A DNA stretch of 64,000 nucleotides from Rugalucina vietnamica (Eukaryota; Mollusca; Bivalvia; Lucinida; Lucinidae), in NCBI GenBank assembly GCA_964017185.1, contig OZ024874.1:12705957-12769956 (forward strand), in the 5' to 3' direction. Positions 31,377 through 42,960 of this stretch are shown here, piece after piece. The position numbers were made by a program, and so were the translations under genes. The notes under the pieces were generated by a model. The model worked only from the letters and a program-made list of their open reading frames with translations. It was not told where the DNA came from and ran no database searches. Positions within the stretch are counted from its first letter, which is position 1, and each line of letters opens with the position of its first letter.

Positions 31377-31514
31377 GCTATAGCACATTCTAGTGAAGCA
31401 CAGTAGAAGATAAAGTACTGGTGCCAGTCTGGGTGATGAGCATGGTGGAACTTGATTAGCTTCACGATACACAGAACACAGGTCAGCACCGCCAGCAACG
31501 TCAGAGACGCACTC
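31377..31514 (-). CDS. Multi-pass membrane protein, exon 2
   Basis: A 138-nt exon, acceptor TGCTTGTAG, donor TAGC|GTAAGT, phase 2 to phase 2. It encodes SASLTLLAVLTCVLCIVKLI (first membrane segment), a His-rich loop KFHHAHHPDWHQ and YFIFYCASLECAI (start of the second). The SINE tail at 31370 adjoins the donor. Confidence 0.85.
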
Positions 31515-31686
31515 CTACAAGCATAAATATAAATACAAGGTGCATCATAGTCACTTTTTATGTTATGCCTAAGGTTTTCAAAACTGCATTCATTTGAATA
31601 TTTCTGATGCAGTTTACCTCCAACAGCTGACCAGTGCATAAAAAAATCTGAAGGTTTTTGTTAAGATATTTACATTGTTAATATTT

Positions 31687-31921
31687 GAGCCACCGCATTA
31701 GAAAACCAAGAACTTTCATATGCGAAAATAAAGGCGCAGATCAGCTGTGCAGTAACTGCACAGCTGATCAGCGCCTTTGTTTTCGCTATATGGATAGTAC
31801 AATTCCTCTTCTACTTATACCCAAAATTTCAAGCTTCTAACCTAATTCTGTGTCTGTACAGCTGGGTTTGAGTCGGACCTGGTCAGAAACCCAAATTGCT
31901 GGTTTTTACATGCGTAGGCTC
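31687..31921. repeat. Hairpin MITE family A, copy 20
   Basis: Starts GAGCCACCGCATTAGAAAACC, core CTGTGCAGTAACTGCACAG, ends TACATGCGTAGGCTC. Confidence 0.85.
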
Positions 31922-32060
31922 AATGTTTTAATGAGTATTCCAATATAGTCAATTCAAATTCCCTGAAAATATTACAAACTAAAACATGCCACAACAGGAA
32001 TTTTCTGTCAACTCTAACAATGTAACATGCTAATTTTTCCTAGTAAGCCATAAAAAATAT

Positions 32061-32262
32061 GAGCCTTCGCATGAGAAAACCAACAATTTGCATATGCTGC
32101 ACAGCTGATCAGCGCCTTTGTTTTCATCACATGGACAGTACTATTCCTCTTCTACTTATATCCGAAGTTTCAAGCTTCTAGCTTTATGCTGTGACTGTAC
32201 AGCCTGGTTTGTGTTGGACCTGGTCGGAAACCCAAATTGTTGGGTTTCTCATGCACAGGCTC
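32061..32262. repeat. Hairpin MITE family A, copy 21 (half core)
   Basis: Starts GAGCCTTCGCATGAGAAAACC; the left core arm is deleted, leaving CTGCACAGCTGATCAGCGCC; ends TCATGCACAGGCTC, 20 bp past the donor of the exon at 32283. Confidence 0.8.
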
Positions 32263-32282
32263 AATTACGTCCTTATAAATAC

Positions 32283-32401
32283 CTCACACAAGACACTGTC
32301 TCAAAGTTATTGAAGCAACCAGTCACGAAGATGTCCGTTGGTGTTATGTTAGCTGTAGCCATCGTTGTGTTAGGAACTGGTGCAAAGGTTACAGACAACA
32401 T
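32283..32401 (-). CDS. Multi-pass membrane protein, exon 1 (start codon)
   Basis: From the ATG at 32401: MLSVTFAPVPNTTMATANIT, then PTDIFVTGCFNNFETVSCV, ending GAG|GTATTT in phase 2. Two N-glycosylation sequons (NTT, NIT) and no signal peptide suggest a short extracellular N-terminus before membrane segment 1. The nine exons sum to 1605 nt, exactly 535 codons with stop, and every phase matches, which supports the model. A second in-frame Met at codon 14 could also be the start. About six or seven membrane segments in total. I do not recognise the family. Confidence 0.7.
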
Positions 32402-33205
32402 CTTTGCAATGTATGGTGTAATGTCAGTGGTTTTTTATCTGAAACAGTATAAAGACTGTTGGTTGGTTTCATGTTTTACTTCCCACCCAACAGCTATGGT
32501 CATATGGATGGGACCTCAAAGATGTTCAGAAAAGAGTAATTACTATCCAAATCCCTACCATTTTCACAGTTTAAATAAGAATGAGAAACATATAATGGTA
32601 CAAGTGGGATAGGTCAGCGCTAGGGTGTGTGTAGAGTAGGGGGCTGGGGGTCTGGGTAAGCTAAATGAATAAAGGGATTAATTATTTTAAGGAATAGTCT
32701 GTGGTAGGACAGAGGCTGATTCAATGAGTGCAGGTCATGGGGGTGGGTAAGGTGGGTTAAGTAAGTAATGTTTGGGTAGAGATGTACAGTGGTATGAACG
32801 TGTAGGGTAAGGTTCATCAAGGGGTTCAGTGGTGAGAACTGTTTTGGACAGGATAAAGGAGAATAGGAAAAGGAGTTAGTGCTCTGTCAGTTTGTTAGAT
32901 CTGGTGGTGCTGGGTTGGGCATGGTTATAGTAGGTGAGCAAGGGTATGGTGGATTGTAGTTGGGATGGGATGGGCCATGTCAGTGTTAAGATATTTGTAC
33001 AGTAAAAGTTGGGTAAGCATTAGGCCTACAGACAATTGATCTGGAATTAATGATTGATGTTCAAAGAACACAGAATGATACGTGCAGACAATGAAAGCTT
33101 TGTTCATATATATTGTTTTGACCAAACAGGAAAAAGGACAATTATATTATTAGAGGCTCCCTTATTTTAGAAAATGACCAAATAATTTGCCAATTTTGGG
33201 GTCGA
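32402..33205. other. Upstream region of the membrane-protein gene, GT-rich
   Basis: A TTTCAG at about 32458 on the minus strand could be a 5' UTR acceptor. From 32620 to 33000 the plus strand is G/T-rich (GGGTAGG-type strings). No gene seen. Confidence 0.4.
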
Positions 33206-33206
33206 T

Positions 33207-33249
33207 TTTTTTTTTTTTTTTTTTTTTTTTGGGGGGGGGGGGGGGGGGG
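33207..33249. repeat. Poly(T)-poly(G) tract
   Basis: A T run directly followed by a G run. A similar T/G tract recurs at 33523-33560, near the 5' end of the LINE. Confidence 0.9.
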
Positions 33250-33589
33250 CAGGGTTAATTAGAGCATGAAGGTTAATTAGAAATGTTAAGATACCTTGAG
33301 TTGGAGAATTGATAACAACCTAAAGATATTTTCAAAGCTATTATGAAAAAAATAATTTTGTTTTCATATTTTCGCTTTGAATTCAGTAAGGCCATAGCAA
33401 TAAACACTGAGTCATTCACCTTGTACAAATGACGGATGACACCATACCAATCTGATCAATTCAATATTTTGACGGTGAGTGTGCCTTTATTTCATATTAT
33501 AAAAAGTTAGTTGTTTTTTAGAGTTTTTTTTTTTTTGGGGGGGGTGGGGGGGGGGGGGGGCAATGACCTGTTATCGTCCTATCTACAGG

Positions 33590-36543
33590 GCAAACTGTCA
33601 TACTGATAAGCAACTCATGGGATATTGAAACAAACCCAGGTCCGGACTCCCGTTCTGACGATTCACTTTACCTTTGTGGGCTCTGTGACGTCAGTGTTGG
33701 TTGGGAAGACCGTGGGATTTGTTGTGATACTTGCAATGTCTGGTATCATATAGACTGCCAGGGTATGTGAACAACTATGTATGGGGTTTATAATAGAACA
33801 CTGAATAAAAGCATGGCATGGGAATGCGTAAGATGTGGCATGCCAAACTTTTCCACATCTTTGTTTGACACTTCAGCTTCCCTTGATGTATCTAATCGCT
33901 TTGAGACCCTATCGACCCTGTCCGAACCTGACAGTCCGATACCAGACAACATTGGCCCCCCCAAAGCAGCTTCTTCTCCCATAGTGCAGAAAGAAGCTAA
34001 ACCAAAGACCAAAAAGGCGGTCTTGAATCATCCTCTTAGAATTTTGATTATGAATTGTCAGTCTATTAATAATAAAAGGGCTGAACTTCATACTGTTATT
34101 GACTCTGCAAAACCAGACATCATCTTGGGGAATGAGTCGTGGTTAACCCCTGATATTAAGAACTCGGAAATTTTCCCAGACTCCTTTGATGCTATCCAGA
34201 AAGACAGAGTAGGTGACAGCCATGGCGGTGGTGTTTTCATTGCTTTTAGGCGTGACCTACTATGTACGGAATATCCGGAACTGGATGCCAATTGTGAAAT
34301 CATTTGGTGTAAGTTGAACATAATTGGATGTAGGACTCTGTACCTTGGTTCCTTTTATCGCCCACCTAGATGTATTGATTCAGAATACCTTACGGAATTA
34401 AATAAATCTTTGACTAGGATAATGGCAAACAAAAATGCTCAAGTAGTTAAGATACCCACTTGCAAAGACAGAACTCTTGATCTTTTATTTACAAATTCCC
34501 CATCCCCAGTCAATCGAGTGAAAGGGATGCCCCCGATCGGCAAGGCGGATCATGACATAATCCATGTCGAATATGATATTAAGACAAAACGAATCAAACA
34601 AGCCCCGCGGAAGATTTATCTTTATAAAAGAGCGGATATGGAAGGTCTCCGTGACCATCTAGCACGATTTAGGGATTCGTTCCTTTCATCTGACAATAGT
34701 CACATGTCAGTAAATGATATGTGGGTCAGTTTTAAGTCCGAGGTTCTCTAGACTATTGAAAGGTTTATACCTACAAAAATGACCAAGACAAAATATAGCT
34801 TACCATGGATCGACCATTCGATCAAACGCCTTATTAGGAAACGTGAAAAACTGTACTTCCGTGCTCGAAAGTCAAGCAGTCCTGACATTAAGAACCATTA
34901 CAGTTCAGAGCACATGTACAGAAAGCCATCAGAGATGCATATTGGAAGCATATTTCCAATATCTTCTCCTTTGAAACTGATGACAATGATCCCGATTGCC
35001 CGAGAAAAAATGAAAAATGTAAAAGGTTTTGGTCATTTGTTAAGTCCCTCAAAAAAGACGCGTCAGGGATCACTTCACTAAGAGAAAACGGAATTTTAAT
35101 AACTGACACGGTTGATAAGGCAAACATCTGCAATAAACAATTTCAGTCGACATTTACGTGTGAGACTGATTCCGAAATTCCCTCCAAAGGCACAAGCCCT
35201 TTTGCTTTTACCCCCATGGGTGAAATCACGGTTGACCCTAAAGGGACCCTCAAACTGCTGAATGGGCTAAAGGTTCACAAGGCACCTGGGCCAGACGGCC
35301 TGAGTGCTAGGGTATTAAAAGAATGTAGTTCTGAAATTGCCCCCATCTTGGCCTTTATCTACAATGAGTCGCTTGCTCAGGGAACTGTACCAGATGATTG
35401 GCGACAGGCAAACGTGGCCCCGGTATATAAGAAAGGTGAGAAATATGACGCAGCTAATTACAGACCGGTGTCGCTAACTTGCATCTGCTGCAAAACCTTA
35501 GAGCATATTATAGTCAGCAACATAAATAAGCATCTTTCCCTTGAAAATATTCTTGCTGACTGTCAGCATGGTTTCCGTAGTCAGAGGTCTTGCGAGACCC
35601 AGCTGGTTCAGTTCTTTCATGACATGGTTAGTAACCTGGATCGAGCCCAGAACCGGGGTCACAGACAAACGGATGTGATCATCATGGATTTTGCAAAGGC
35701 CTTTGACAAGGTACCACACAAGAGGTTACTATACAAACTGCACTACTACGGGATTAGAGGATCTACTCACAAGTGGATCGCTTCATGGCTCTCTGAGCGC
35801 TATCAAAAAGTGGTGTTAGATGGCCAAGCCTCAGATCCAGTCCCGGTCTTATCTGGAGTCCCCCAAGGATCAGTCTTGGGAGGCACCACCCTAGCAATCA
35901 AATACATTTCAGCTACTCTCTACTTCAGCAAACTCTGGAACAGGTTCGATCCGCCAAATACCTTGGACTTACTATCACTGACGACTTGGAATGGGGTCAA
36001 CATATTTCAGAAATTTCTTGTAAAGCAACTAAGACATTGGGTTTTCTTCGGCGCAATTTGGCTCTTGCACTTCGGCACACAAAGGAAGTTGCATACAAAA
36101 CATTGGTTCGTCCTCAACTTGAGTATGCAGCTCCCATTTGGCATCCCTATAATGAAACTGAGACAAAAAAGGTGGAGAAAGTGCAGAAGACAGCAGCCAG
36201 GTGGACCTGCAGGTGATGGCATAACAGGAGTAGCATCGACGATATGTTGGACGAACTAGAGTGGCCATCCCTGGAGGACCGCAGGGTGAAGTCTTCCTTA
36301 ACTCTCTTTTACAAGATTCACTCCGGTACAGTGTCTCTTGATAAAGATAGAAATCTGACCCCGGCACCCAACTTAAGAAGTACCAGAGCATCTCCAACTC
36401 ATAATTCACAATACACAAGATACATGGCCTATAGTGATGCTCTGAAGAATTCTTTTTTCCCGAGGACTATCACTTTATGGAATAGTCTTCCCTCTTCAGT
36501 GGTCTCATCAAAGACTGCTGAAGAATTTAAGGCTCTCATTTAG
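33590..36543 (+). mobile_element. Decayed non-LTR retrotransposon (jockey/CR1-like), copy a
   Basis: In order: a 2A-like motif (33621-33644); a PHD-like Cys-rich finger (CGLCDVSVGW..CCDTCNVWYH) ending at a stop; an AP-type endonuclease from about 34000 (MNCQSINNKRAEL, GNESWL, GGGVFIAFR, YRPPR) with an internal deletion at about 34445, where the DFN motif should be, resuming at DRTLDLLFTN and KADHDI. Then comes a connector with frameshifts near 34755 and 35085. A reverse transcriptase follows from 35216 (HKAPGPDGLSARVLK, NYRPVSLT, GFRSQRSCETQL, DFAKAFDKVPH, SGVPQGSVLG). The catalytic ADD block is deleted at 35880 and the C-terminal domain continues in another frame (GFLRRNLALA, RPQLEYAAPIWHP, SLEDRRVKSSL). 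Not functional. Confidence 0.85.
33621..33644 (+). other. 2A-like ribosome-skipping motif D-I-E-T-N-P-G-P
   Basis: GAT ATT GAA ACA AAC CCA GGT CCG encodes DIETNPGP, matching the D-(V/I)-E-x-N-P-G-P consensus that causes skipping between Gly and Pro. It is preceded by an Ile/Leu-rich stretch (TVILISNSW), as in known 2A peptides. It lies upstream of the PHD-like finger, the position reported for 2A in some animal non-LTR elements. Confidence 0.75.
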
Positions 36544-36807
36544 ATCAGGGGTTCAGAGGTATACGTTTTAGTATGCCTCTGCTTAGCTTCTTGTAAATAG
36601 TTTTAATGGCCCATCCCGAATGTTCTCCTTATCTTGCTAAATTCAAAATTTAGCACCCACCCAACATCTGAGATGATGATCAGAAATTGATCGACTCAGT
36701 ATATGAAGATAGTATCAAAAGTTGTTCCTCTTTACAATTTAATGAGCAAATAACATTGCCATTTTTTCCCCAACAAATGACATAAAATAGCAAAGCTGAC
36801 TATCTAG

Positions 36808-36925
36808 TGACGTGCCAAATTAATGTCCACAACGTCGCAAGCTCCATAGACTTCAATGTATTTTCACGTTTTATACAAGAAAAATTATTCTGTTGCTCCT
36901 AGTTAACATATTTTCATAATTTTGG
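36808..36925. repeat. Left arm of a 3.3-kb inverted-repeat structure
   Basis: CGTGCCAAATTAATGTCCAC, then CTCCATAGACTTCAATG and TATACAAGAAAAATTAT, recurs inverted at 39975-40094. Some mismatches; no clear target duplication. Confidence 0.75.
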
Positions 36926-36965
36926 TGTCATTTGAAAATTGAAAGAAATAAAGTAATAAACTAGA

Positions 36966-38215
36966 AAAAGTGCCTTGAGAGGCACGTATGCCCCCGGCTG
37001 GTGGTCACCCAATCCTCCTTCTACCTCCCACAACCACCCAGCACATGTACACCCCTGACATTGAATCACAAACCCCGAACAAAAGACAGTACCCTTATCA
37101 AATACTTTATAGAAGTGTGCATTCTAAAGCACTTTGACCACAGACATGAGGGAGTGTAGTTTTTAGAATGACATATCTTCTTTAGTCTAAATTAAAAAAA
37201 AATAATAGTAATAATAAAAGTATTGATGTCCCCCCCCCCTCCCCCCCCCCCCCCCCCCCCCCGTGACATGGACCCAACCATATACCCTATAGGGTACCTA
37301 TAGTCCAAATATGAATGGCTTCTGATGATTGGCTCATGAGATATACCCCACTAGAGAAACTTTAACCAAAACTTTGACGCAAATTAAAGGTGACCTAGAT
37401 TTTGAACTCTAGCCCCACCCCCAGGCACGGACCCTGGGGTCCAAAATCATAGAAACAAAGCTAACCCTATAGGGTACCTATAGTCCAAATATGAATGGTT
37501 TCTGATATATAGTTCATGAGATATACACCAATAGAGAAACTTTAACCAAAACTTTGACGCAAATTAAAGGTGACCTAGATTTTGAACTCTAGCCCCACAC
37601 CCGGGCATGGACCCTGGGGTTCAAACTCATAGTAACAAAGCCAACCCTATAGGGTACCTATAGTCCAAATATGAATGGTTTCTGATATATAGTTCATGAG
37701 ATATACACCAATAGAGAAACTTTAACCAAAACTTTGACGCAAATTAAAGGTGACCTAGATTTTGAACTCTAGCCCCACCCCCTGGCATGGACCCTGGGGT
37801 CCAAACTCATAGAAACAAAGCCAACCCGATAGGGTACCTATAGTCCAAATATGAATGGTTTCTGATATTTAGTTCATGAGATATACACCAATAGAGAAAC
37901 TTTAACCAAAACTTTGACGCAAATTAAAGGTGACCTAGATTTTGAACTCTAGCCCCACCCCCGGGCATGGACCCTGGGGTCCAAACTCATAGAAACAAAG
38001 CCAACCCTATAGGGTACCTATAGTCCAAATATGAATGGTTTCTGATATTTAGTTCATGAGATATACACCAGCAGAGAAACTTTAACCAAAACTTTGACAT
38101 TTTAACTGAACTAACGAACCAACGAACTAACGAACATACGAACGGACGAACGGAAAAGCGAAAACTATATACCCGTCGGCATAAATGCCGGGGGTATAAT
38201 AAGTGCCTTCGGCAC
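36966..38215. mobile_element. Tandem-array element family C-like, copy 5
   Basis: Bounded by small hairpins AAGTGCCTTGAGAGGCAC and AAGTGCCTTCGGCACT. After a poly(C) run (37230-37262) come about 4.5 units of 180 bp with CTAGATTTTGAACTCTAGCC, CAACCCTATAGGGTACC and CTTTAACCAAAACTTTGACG. An (ACGAAC)n microsatellite at 38105-38160 precedes the right end. Confidence 0.75.
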
Positions 38216-38459
38216 TCATGAAATATAAAAAATTTTCACTCCACTTAATGAGGGGAGACAAACTTCTATAATTGAGTAATTACCTAAGTTAGAGTAAAAG
38301 GTATTGAAAATAACCAAATTGTCATATTTAATTTTATTTAATCGCCACTTATTATAGTCAACTAAATAATATCTCTCAATTATAGTATATTCTGTCTGGG
38401 AAGTGTGTGTGTGTGGGGGAGGGGATTCTGGGGATTTTGTCCGGATACCGAAATTTACC

Positions 38460-38545
38460 TATGTATGTGGTAAATACTGGGATCGAACCTGCGCCTCCTG
38501 CTTCCGAAGCGGACGCTCTAACCATTACGCTATCGGGACCGGTAA
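38460..38545 (-). repeat. tRNA-like SINE head
   Basis: On the minus strand GTCCCGATAGCGTAATGGTT, then AGAGCGTCCGCTTCGGAAGC and CAGGTTCGATCCC give A and B boxes. The T-stem and acceptor 3' strand do not pair, so this is not a functional tRNA. Confidence 0.55.
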
Positions 38546-38911
38546 TTGCAATGTGACAGAGACAACATAATTTATTTTAACATTGCACATCTTAATGGAT
38601 GGATTGTTTTCTAATTTACGTAATTATTTTGTTTGTTTGCTTTACTTGAGAATGGACGTTTGTTGTCGGAGATCATTAGCAGACATCAAAAGGAACAAAA
38701 GAGGCGCGCAATTCGCGGTTTGCTGGCTACCTTAAATTTGAGAAGAGGCTAATTGGCATCATTTAACGCAAGGTTAAATACATGGGCTTAAAGAACTTAT
38801 TTGATAGATAATTATATTTGATAAAGAAAATACAAGGTAATATATTTTCATTAAACAACCAAAATGCAACATTATATTGAATTCGCTACAGTGTCATCTT
38901 TACACGAGACA

Positions 38912-39684
38912 TAGTGTTTCCCCTAGCCACTTTTACTATGGCACCGCGCCATGCCCTTTTTCTCCAGCGCCATGCCCTTTTTCCCAGCACCATGCCCTGT
39001 TTCTGAATCTACATTCTGTGCCCTACATTTTGGTAAAAAGTTTGTCAAAATCAGACAAAAAATAAGGAAGTTACAAGACTTTTTGCTTGATGTCTGCAAA
39101 AACAAATGTGGCAAAATTTATGACCATGACTTCCACAGTTGTTGATTGCTTTAATCCCTTGTTTATTGTCACTTACTAAATGTTGATAATTACTCAATGA
39201 CAAGTACCCAATTCGACACCAAATGAGCTGTTAATCAGAAAAGGTGTGAAAATTGGATGTCCTACCTGGTGCTGTAAGTGTGCCATTTTATTACTTTCAC
39301 TTTTCAATTTATAGTTTACTTTTCAAAACAAATCATGAGAGAGGTTATCTCTTATGGTTAATTCAGTATTAAAGTAATGTGAGGCAGAGGAAAAGAAATT
39401 TTCTAAGTTGTCTCTGGTAAAAGTGAAACCTGAAATGTGGAAATTGAGGAAAGAACAATTTAAGTTGAAAATCAAATTTGAAATTATAGAGAAAATATAA
39501 TAAGTGTTAAATTTAATGACTGTGCATAAAAATGCCCTTATATCATGCCAATGGTCCACTTAAAAGTGCCCTTTTGCTCGCCGTCGCGCGCTGAAAGTGC
39601 CCTTTTGACATGATGACGCGCGTTAAAAAAAGCCCTTTTTAGCAACCTTACCATGCCCTTATTGGGGACTGGGGGGAAACACTA
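38912..39684. mobile_element. TIR element with TAGTGTTTCCCC ends
   Basis: TAGTGTTTCCCC at the left and GGGGAAACACTA at the right are perfect inverted repeats, hAT-like in style. The inside has repeated CCATGCCCTTTTT boxes in both arms. The 8-bp target duplication is not clear; no transposase. Confidence 0.6.
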
Positions 39685-39974
39685 GAGACTAAACAAAATT
39701 AGAGTTACTTCCCTTTTCAAAATGCCGGAACGCGAATGAAAAAAAAAAAATTCTTCAAACTTTATTGATAGTAATCAAATTATTTGTTCTTTTTTACTAC
39801 TTACAACCAAAAAACTGGTAAGGAAAATGTAGTGCCGGACACGGAGCCATTCCAGTGAGGATAGGCTTGGTGTCCGGCATTGCCGGACGCGGAGACTCTA
39901 GCCTAATTCATCCGGTACCGGACGCCGAGACACTTCCTTTTCATATACCACAATTTCAAAGTAACTGTAGGAAA

Positions 39975-40094
39975 TTTTGAAAAAAATCATTTTCCCATTG
40001 ACCAGGAGAGGAAGGATAATTTTTCTTGTATAAACTTGAAAACGCATTGAAGTTTATGGAGATTCTGATGTTGTGGACATTAATTTGGCACGCA
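39975..40094. repeat. Right arm of the 3.3-kb inverted-repeat structure
   Basis: Inverted counterpart of 36808-36925 (ATAATTTTTCTTGTATA, CATTGAAGTTTATGGAG, GTGGACATTAATTTGGCACG). The unit between the arms holds a family C array, a tRNA-like piece and the TAGTGTTTCCCC element. Confidence 0.75.
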
Positions 40095-40099
40095 ACTTA

Positions 40100-40824
40100 A
40101 CAATCTGATTCTCATATAAAGACTTTTTGAAAAGCTTAACTTGTAGATCTACAAAGTAAAAAAAAAAAAGCTATTTAGTTTGACCTTTAATTGAGACATC
40201 TGAAAGCAACTGTAAAGTAGATATACATGCGTGTTGATAACATGATTTTCTTAATTATATTTGGCTCAGAAATGTGCCAATAAAACTGTTGACAATATTT
40301 CAGCAAAATAAATAAATACCCTTCACATTTTGTGAAACCGGAAATAAAATTCAATGGGATGGGATTGGCTAAAACAGGTAATTCTAAGAATCAGATCGTC
40401 CCGCTCCAAATGTTACCATCCTCCACTCCAGAGATGACCACACAAGTTCGCAATCACCGACGCCACTAGCGAGGCTAGTATTCTCCACTGCCTGCATACG
40501 TATAGGGCAGGTACAAGTCAAGCTCAATGATAGAACTATATTACCCATCATCAACCATTACCTATCTATCTTCAAATACTGCCTACGCCCTCGCGAGCAT
40601 TTTGGCAGGCACTGCGCGTCAGGGTTATGAAAAATAAAAAGATAAAAGAGTAACAGTGAGTCTATGTCAAGATGAAAGGTTAAAAACTAGATCGATGATG
40701 AAGGGGAGATAAAAACAACTGTCTATGATTGATCGGCACTTACTGTTACAGACAGTACATAAAATTGATGAGGGTGAAAGGTCTAAAAACATTTAAAAAC
40801 AAGTTAAAATAGGCAGTGCACTGT
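40100..40824. other. Mostly 3' region of LINE copy b; otherwise nothing recognised
   Basis: Minus-strand sequence after the stop at 40825 is probably LINE 3' UTR down to an A/T-rich stretch near 40630. 40100-40600 shows no gene. Confidence 0.4.
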
Positions 40825-42960
40825 CTAGGGTTTGGGGTGCTGCAGCTCTCCAACTGCTGCCTTGAAGACTTCAAGACTTGGAGAAGCTGCAACGCTGGAT
40901 GGGAGGGCATTCCACTGAACGACCGCCAGTGGAAAGAAGGAGTACTTGTAATAGTCCTTGCCTGTATGGATTTGTCTAAAAGTCATTGAGTGGCAATATC
41001 GGGATATCCTATGATTGGGCTGTATGTAGTCTGGGATGGGTATAGCTACTAGGCAGTGGACAATTTTGTAGAATAAGCACAGTCGGGCCACAGATCGTCT
41101 CTTTTCAAGGGTCTGCCAATTCAACTGGCACAGTAATGAAGAGACACTAGTTGATCTGGAGTAGTCACTTAGGGTCCACCGGGCAGCACGTCTTTGGACC
41201 ATCTCTAATTTGTTGATATTCTCTTTACCATGCGGGTCCCAAACTGACGAGCTGTATTCGAGCTGGGGTCGGACAAGAGTCTGGTATGCCAACTCTCGGA
41301 CTTTGGGGTTTCTAGTTTTGATATTACGTCTTATGAATCCTAGGGACCTGCCTGCGTTTGCTGTGACTCTATTCACATGAGTATTCCAGGTTAGGTTGTT
41401 GGAGATATCAACCCCCAAGTACCTGGCGCAGTCAGCAACCTCCAGGACCTGTCCGTGCAGTATATACTGTGTCTGAAGTGGTGTCCTAGAGGTTGTCACC
41501 CTAATCACCTGGCACTTGGAAGGGTTGAACTCCATATCCCACTTTGCTTCCCATGCCTGAAGTCTGTCGAGGTCTGTCTGTAGTGTGTCACTGTCGTGTT
41601 TGTGTTCCAGGGTCAAGTATATGGCAGTGTCGTCGGCGAAGAGGCGCACCTGCGAGACAATATCTTGGGGGAGGTCATTTATGTAGGCGAGGAACAGGAT
41701 CGGACCCAGCACTGAGCCCTGGGGGACTCCAGACGTGACTGGGACCGAGTCCGATTCCTCTCCCTCAATAACAACTCTTTGCTGTCGGTTACTGAGAAAG
41801 GCCTGGATCCAACGTAAGGTATCATTTCGTATACCATAGGAGTGTAATTTCATTAGCAGTTTGGAGTGATTGACCTTGTCAAAAGCTTTGGAAAAGTCCA
41901 ACAGTATGAGGTCTGTTTGCTTTCCTTGGCTAGTTTTACGTGCAAGGTCTTCAATTAGAGAAACAAGCTGAGTCTCGCAAGAGCGTCTCTCTCGGAAACC
42001 ATGCTCTAAGTCGTACATCAGTCCGTTTGAGTCCAAGTGTTTTACTACATTTGAAGCTATGATGTGTTCCATAACCTTACACAAGATGCATGTAAGGGAG
42101 AGACAGGTTTGATTCTGTCGGGGCCTGCTGCCTTTTTCGGTTTCAGGTTTTTGAGGAGGTTTACGATACCTGCCTCAGAGATCTTGATACTTGGCATAAC
42201 GGGTGTTGAGTTTCTCTGGTCTTCTGGTATGGCCTGTGGTGGTATGACCTTGTCATTCACAAGGTCTTGTACTTTCATGAGAGAAAGCTCTTTTAATGAA
42301 AGTGGGGCTAGGGGCGTGAATACAGATTGGAACTGCTGATTTAGTATATCAGCCTTGTCCTTAGTTTCAGTATGGATCGAGATTGTCATTCTTCTTCAGT
42401 GGGGGAATGCCTTGCTGGTCGGTCCGGGAATTTTTTAAGTACTGGAAAAGTTTCTTGCTATCCACTTGACCGGTAGCTTGATTGTCCTGTCTGTCCATAC
42501 CTAACAGTCCTTCAAGGTATGCCTCATGGCTATCCTTGATTCTCTTTTTGATTACATGCCTTAGAGAAACATACTTTTCTCTAAGTTGGGAGTTTCCTGT
42601 TTTCCTATATGATTTGTAAAACTTGTTTCTTTTGTCAATTAGTTTTTTGATCTCTCTTGAGATCCAGGGGAGGGATGGCTTCCCTTTGATAGCCTTACTT
42701 GGGATGCATTGATCAGTTAGTTGATCAAGTTTGTCCATAAGATTGGACCAGAGTTCTTCAACAGATCTCCCATTATGCTCTGTCAGAAACTTTGTCTGAT
42801 ATTCCTTGATTTTGGACCGAAATGTGGTCCAGTCCGCTTTATTGTATAGGTGGATTGTCCTACGCTTTTGCTTAGCCTCCGTTGGTTTCAAAGCAACCTC
42901 GGCTGAGACAATATCATGGTCACTAAGACCAGGTAGGCACTCAACCTTAACATATCTACT
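40825..42960 (-). mobile_element. Non-LTR retrotransposon (jockey/CR1-like), copy b, 5' truncated
   Basis: Starts inside the endonuclease (VECLPGLSDHDIVSAEVAL), then a connector (IHLYNKADW, SLPWISREIKKLIDKRNKFY), then the reverse transcriptase. About 75 residues of its fingers are deleted between AAGPDRI and the RPVSL-type block (about 42060-42110), which shifts the frame. From 42084 a single 419-codon frame is intact: GFRERRSCETQL, LLDFSKAFDKVNH, SGVPQGSVLGPILF, the catalytic RLFADDTAIY, YLGVDISNNLTWN and the C-terminal LGFIRRNI / RPQLEYSSSVWDP region to HPKP and stop. The 5' break is at a C-run/CA microsatellite (42987-43012). Confidence 0.88.

Noticed and set aside
32118..32612. Plus-strand ORF of 164 codons with a signal-like MSVGVMLAVAIVVLGTGAK
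   Set aside because: Its first third is MITE sequence. The minus strand of the same stretch gives a first exon that fits the phase of the membrane-protein gene and carries glycosylation sequons.
38460..38545. Functional tRNA gene
   Set aside because: A and B boxes are present, but the T stem and acceptor 3' strand do not pair; it is a SINE-type remnant.
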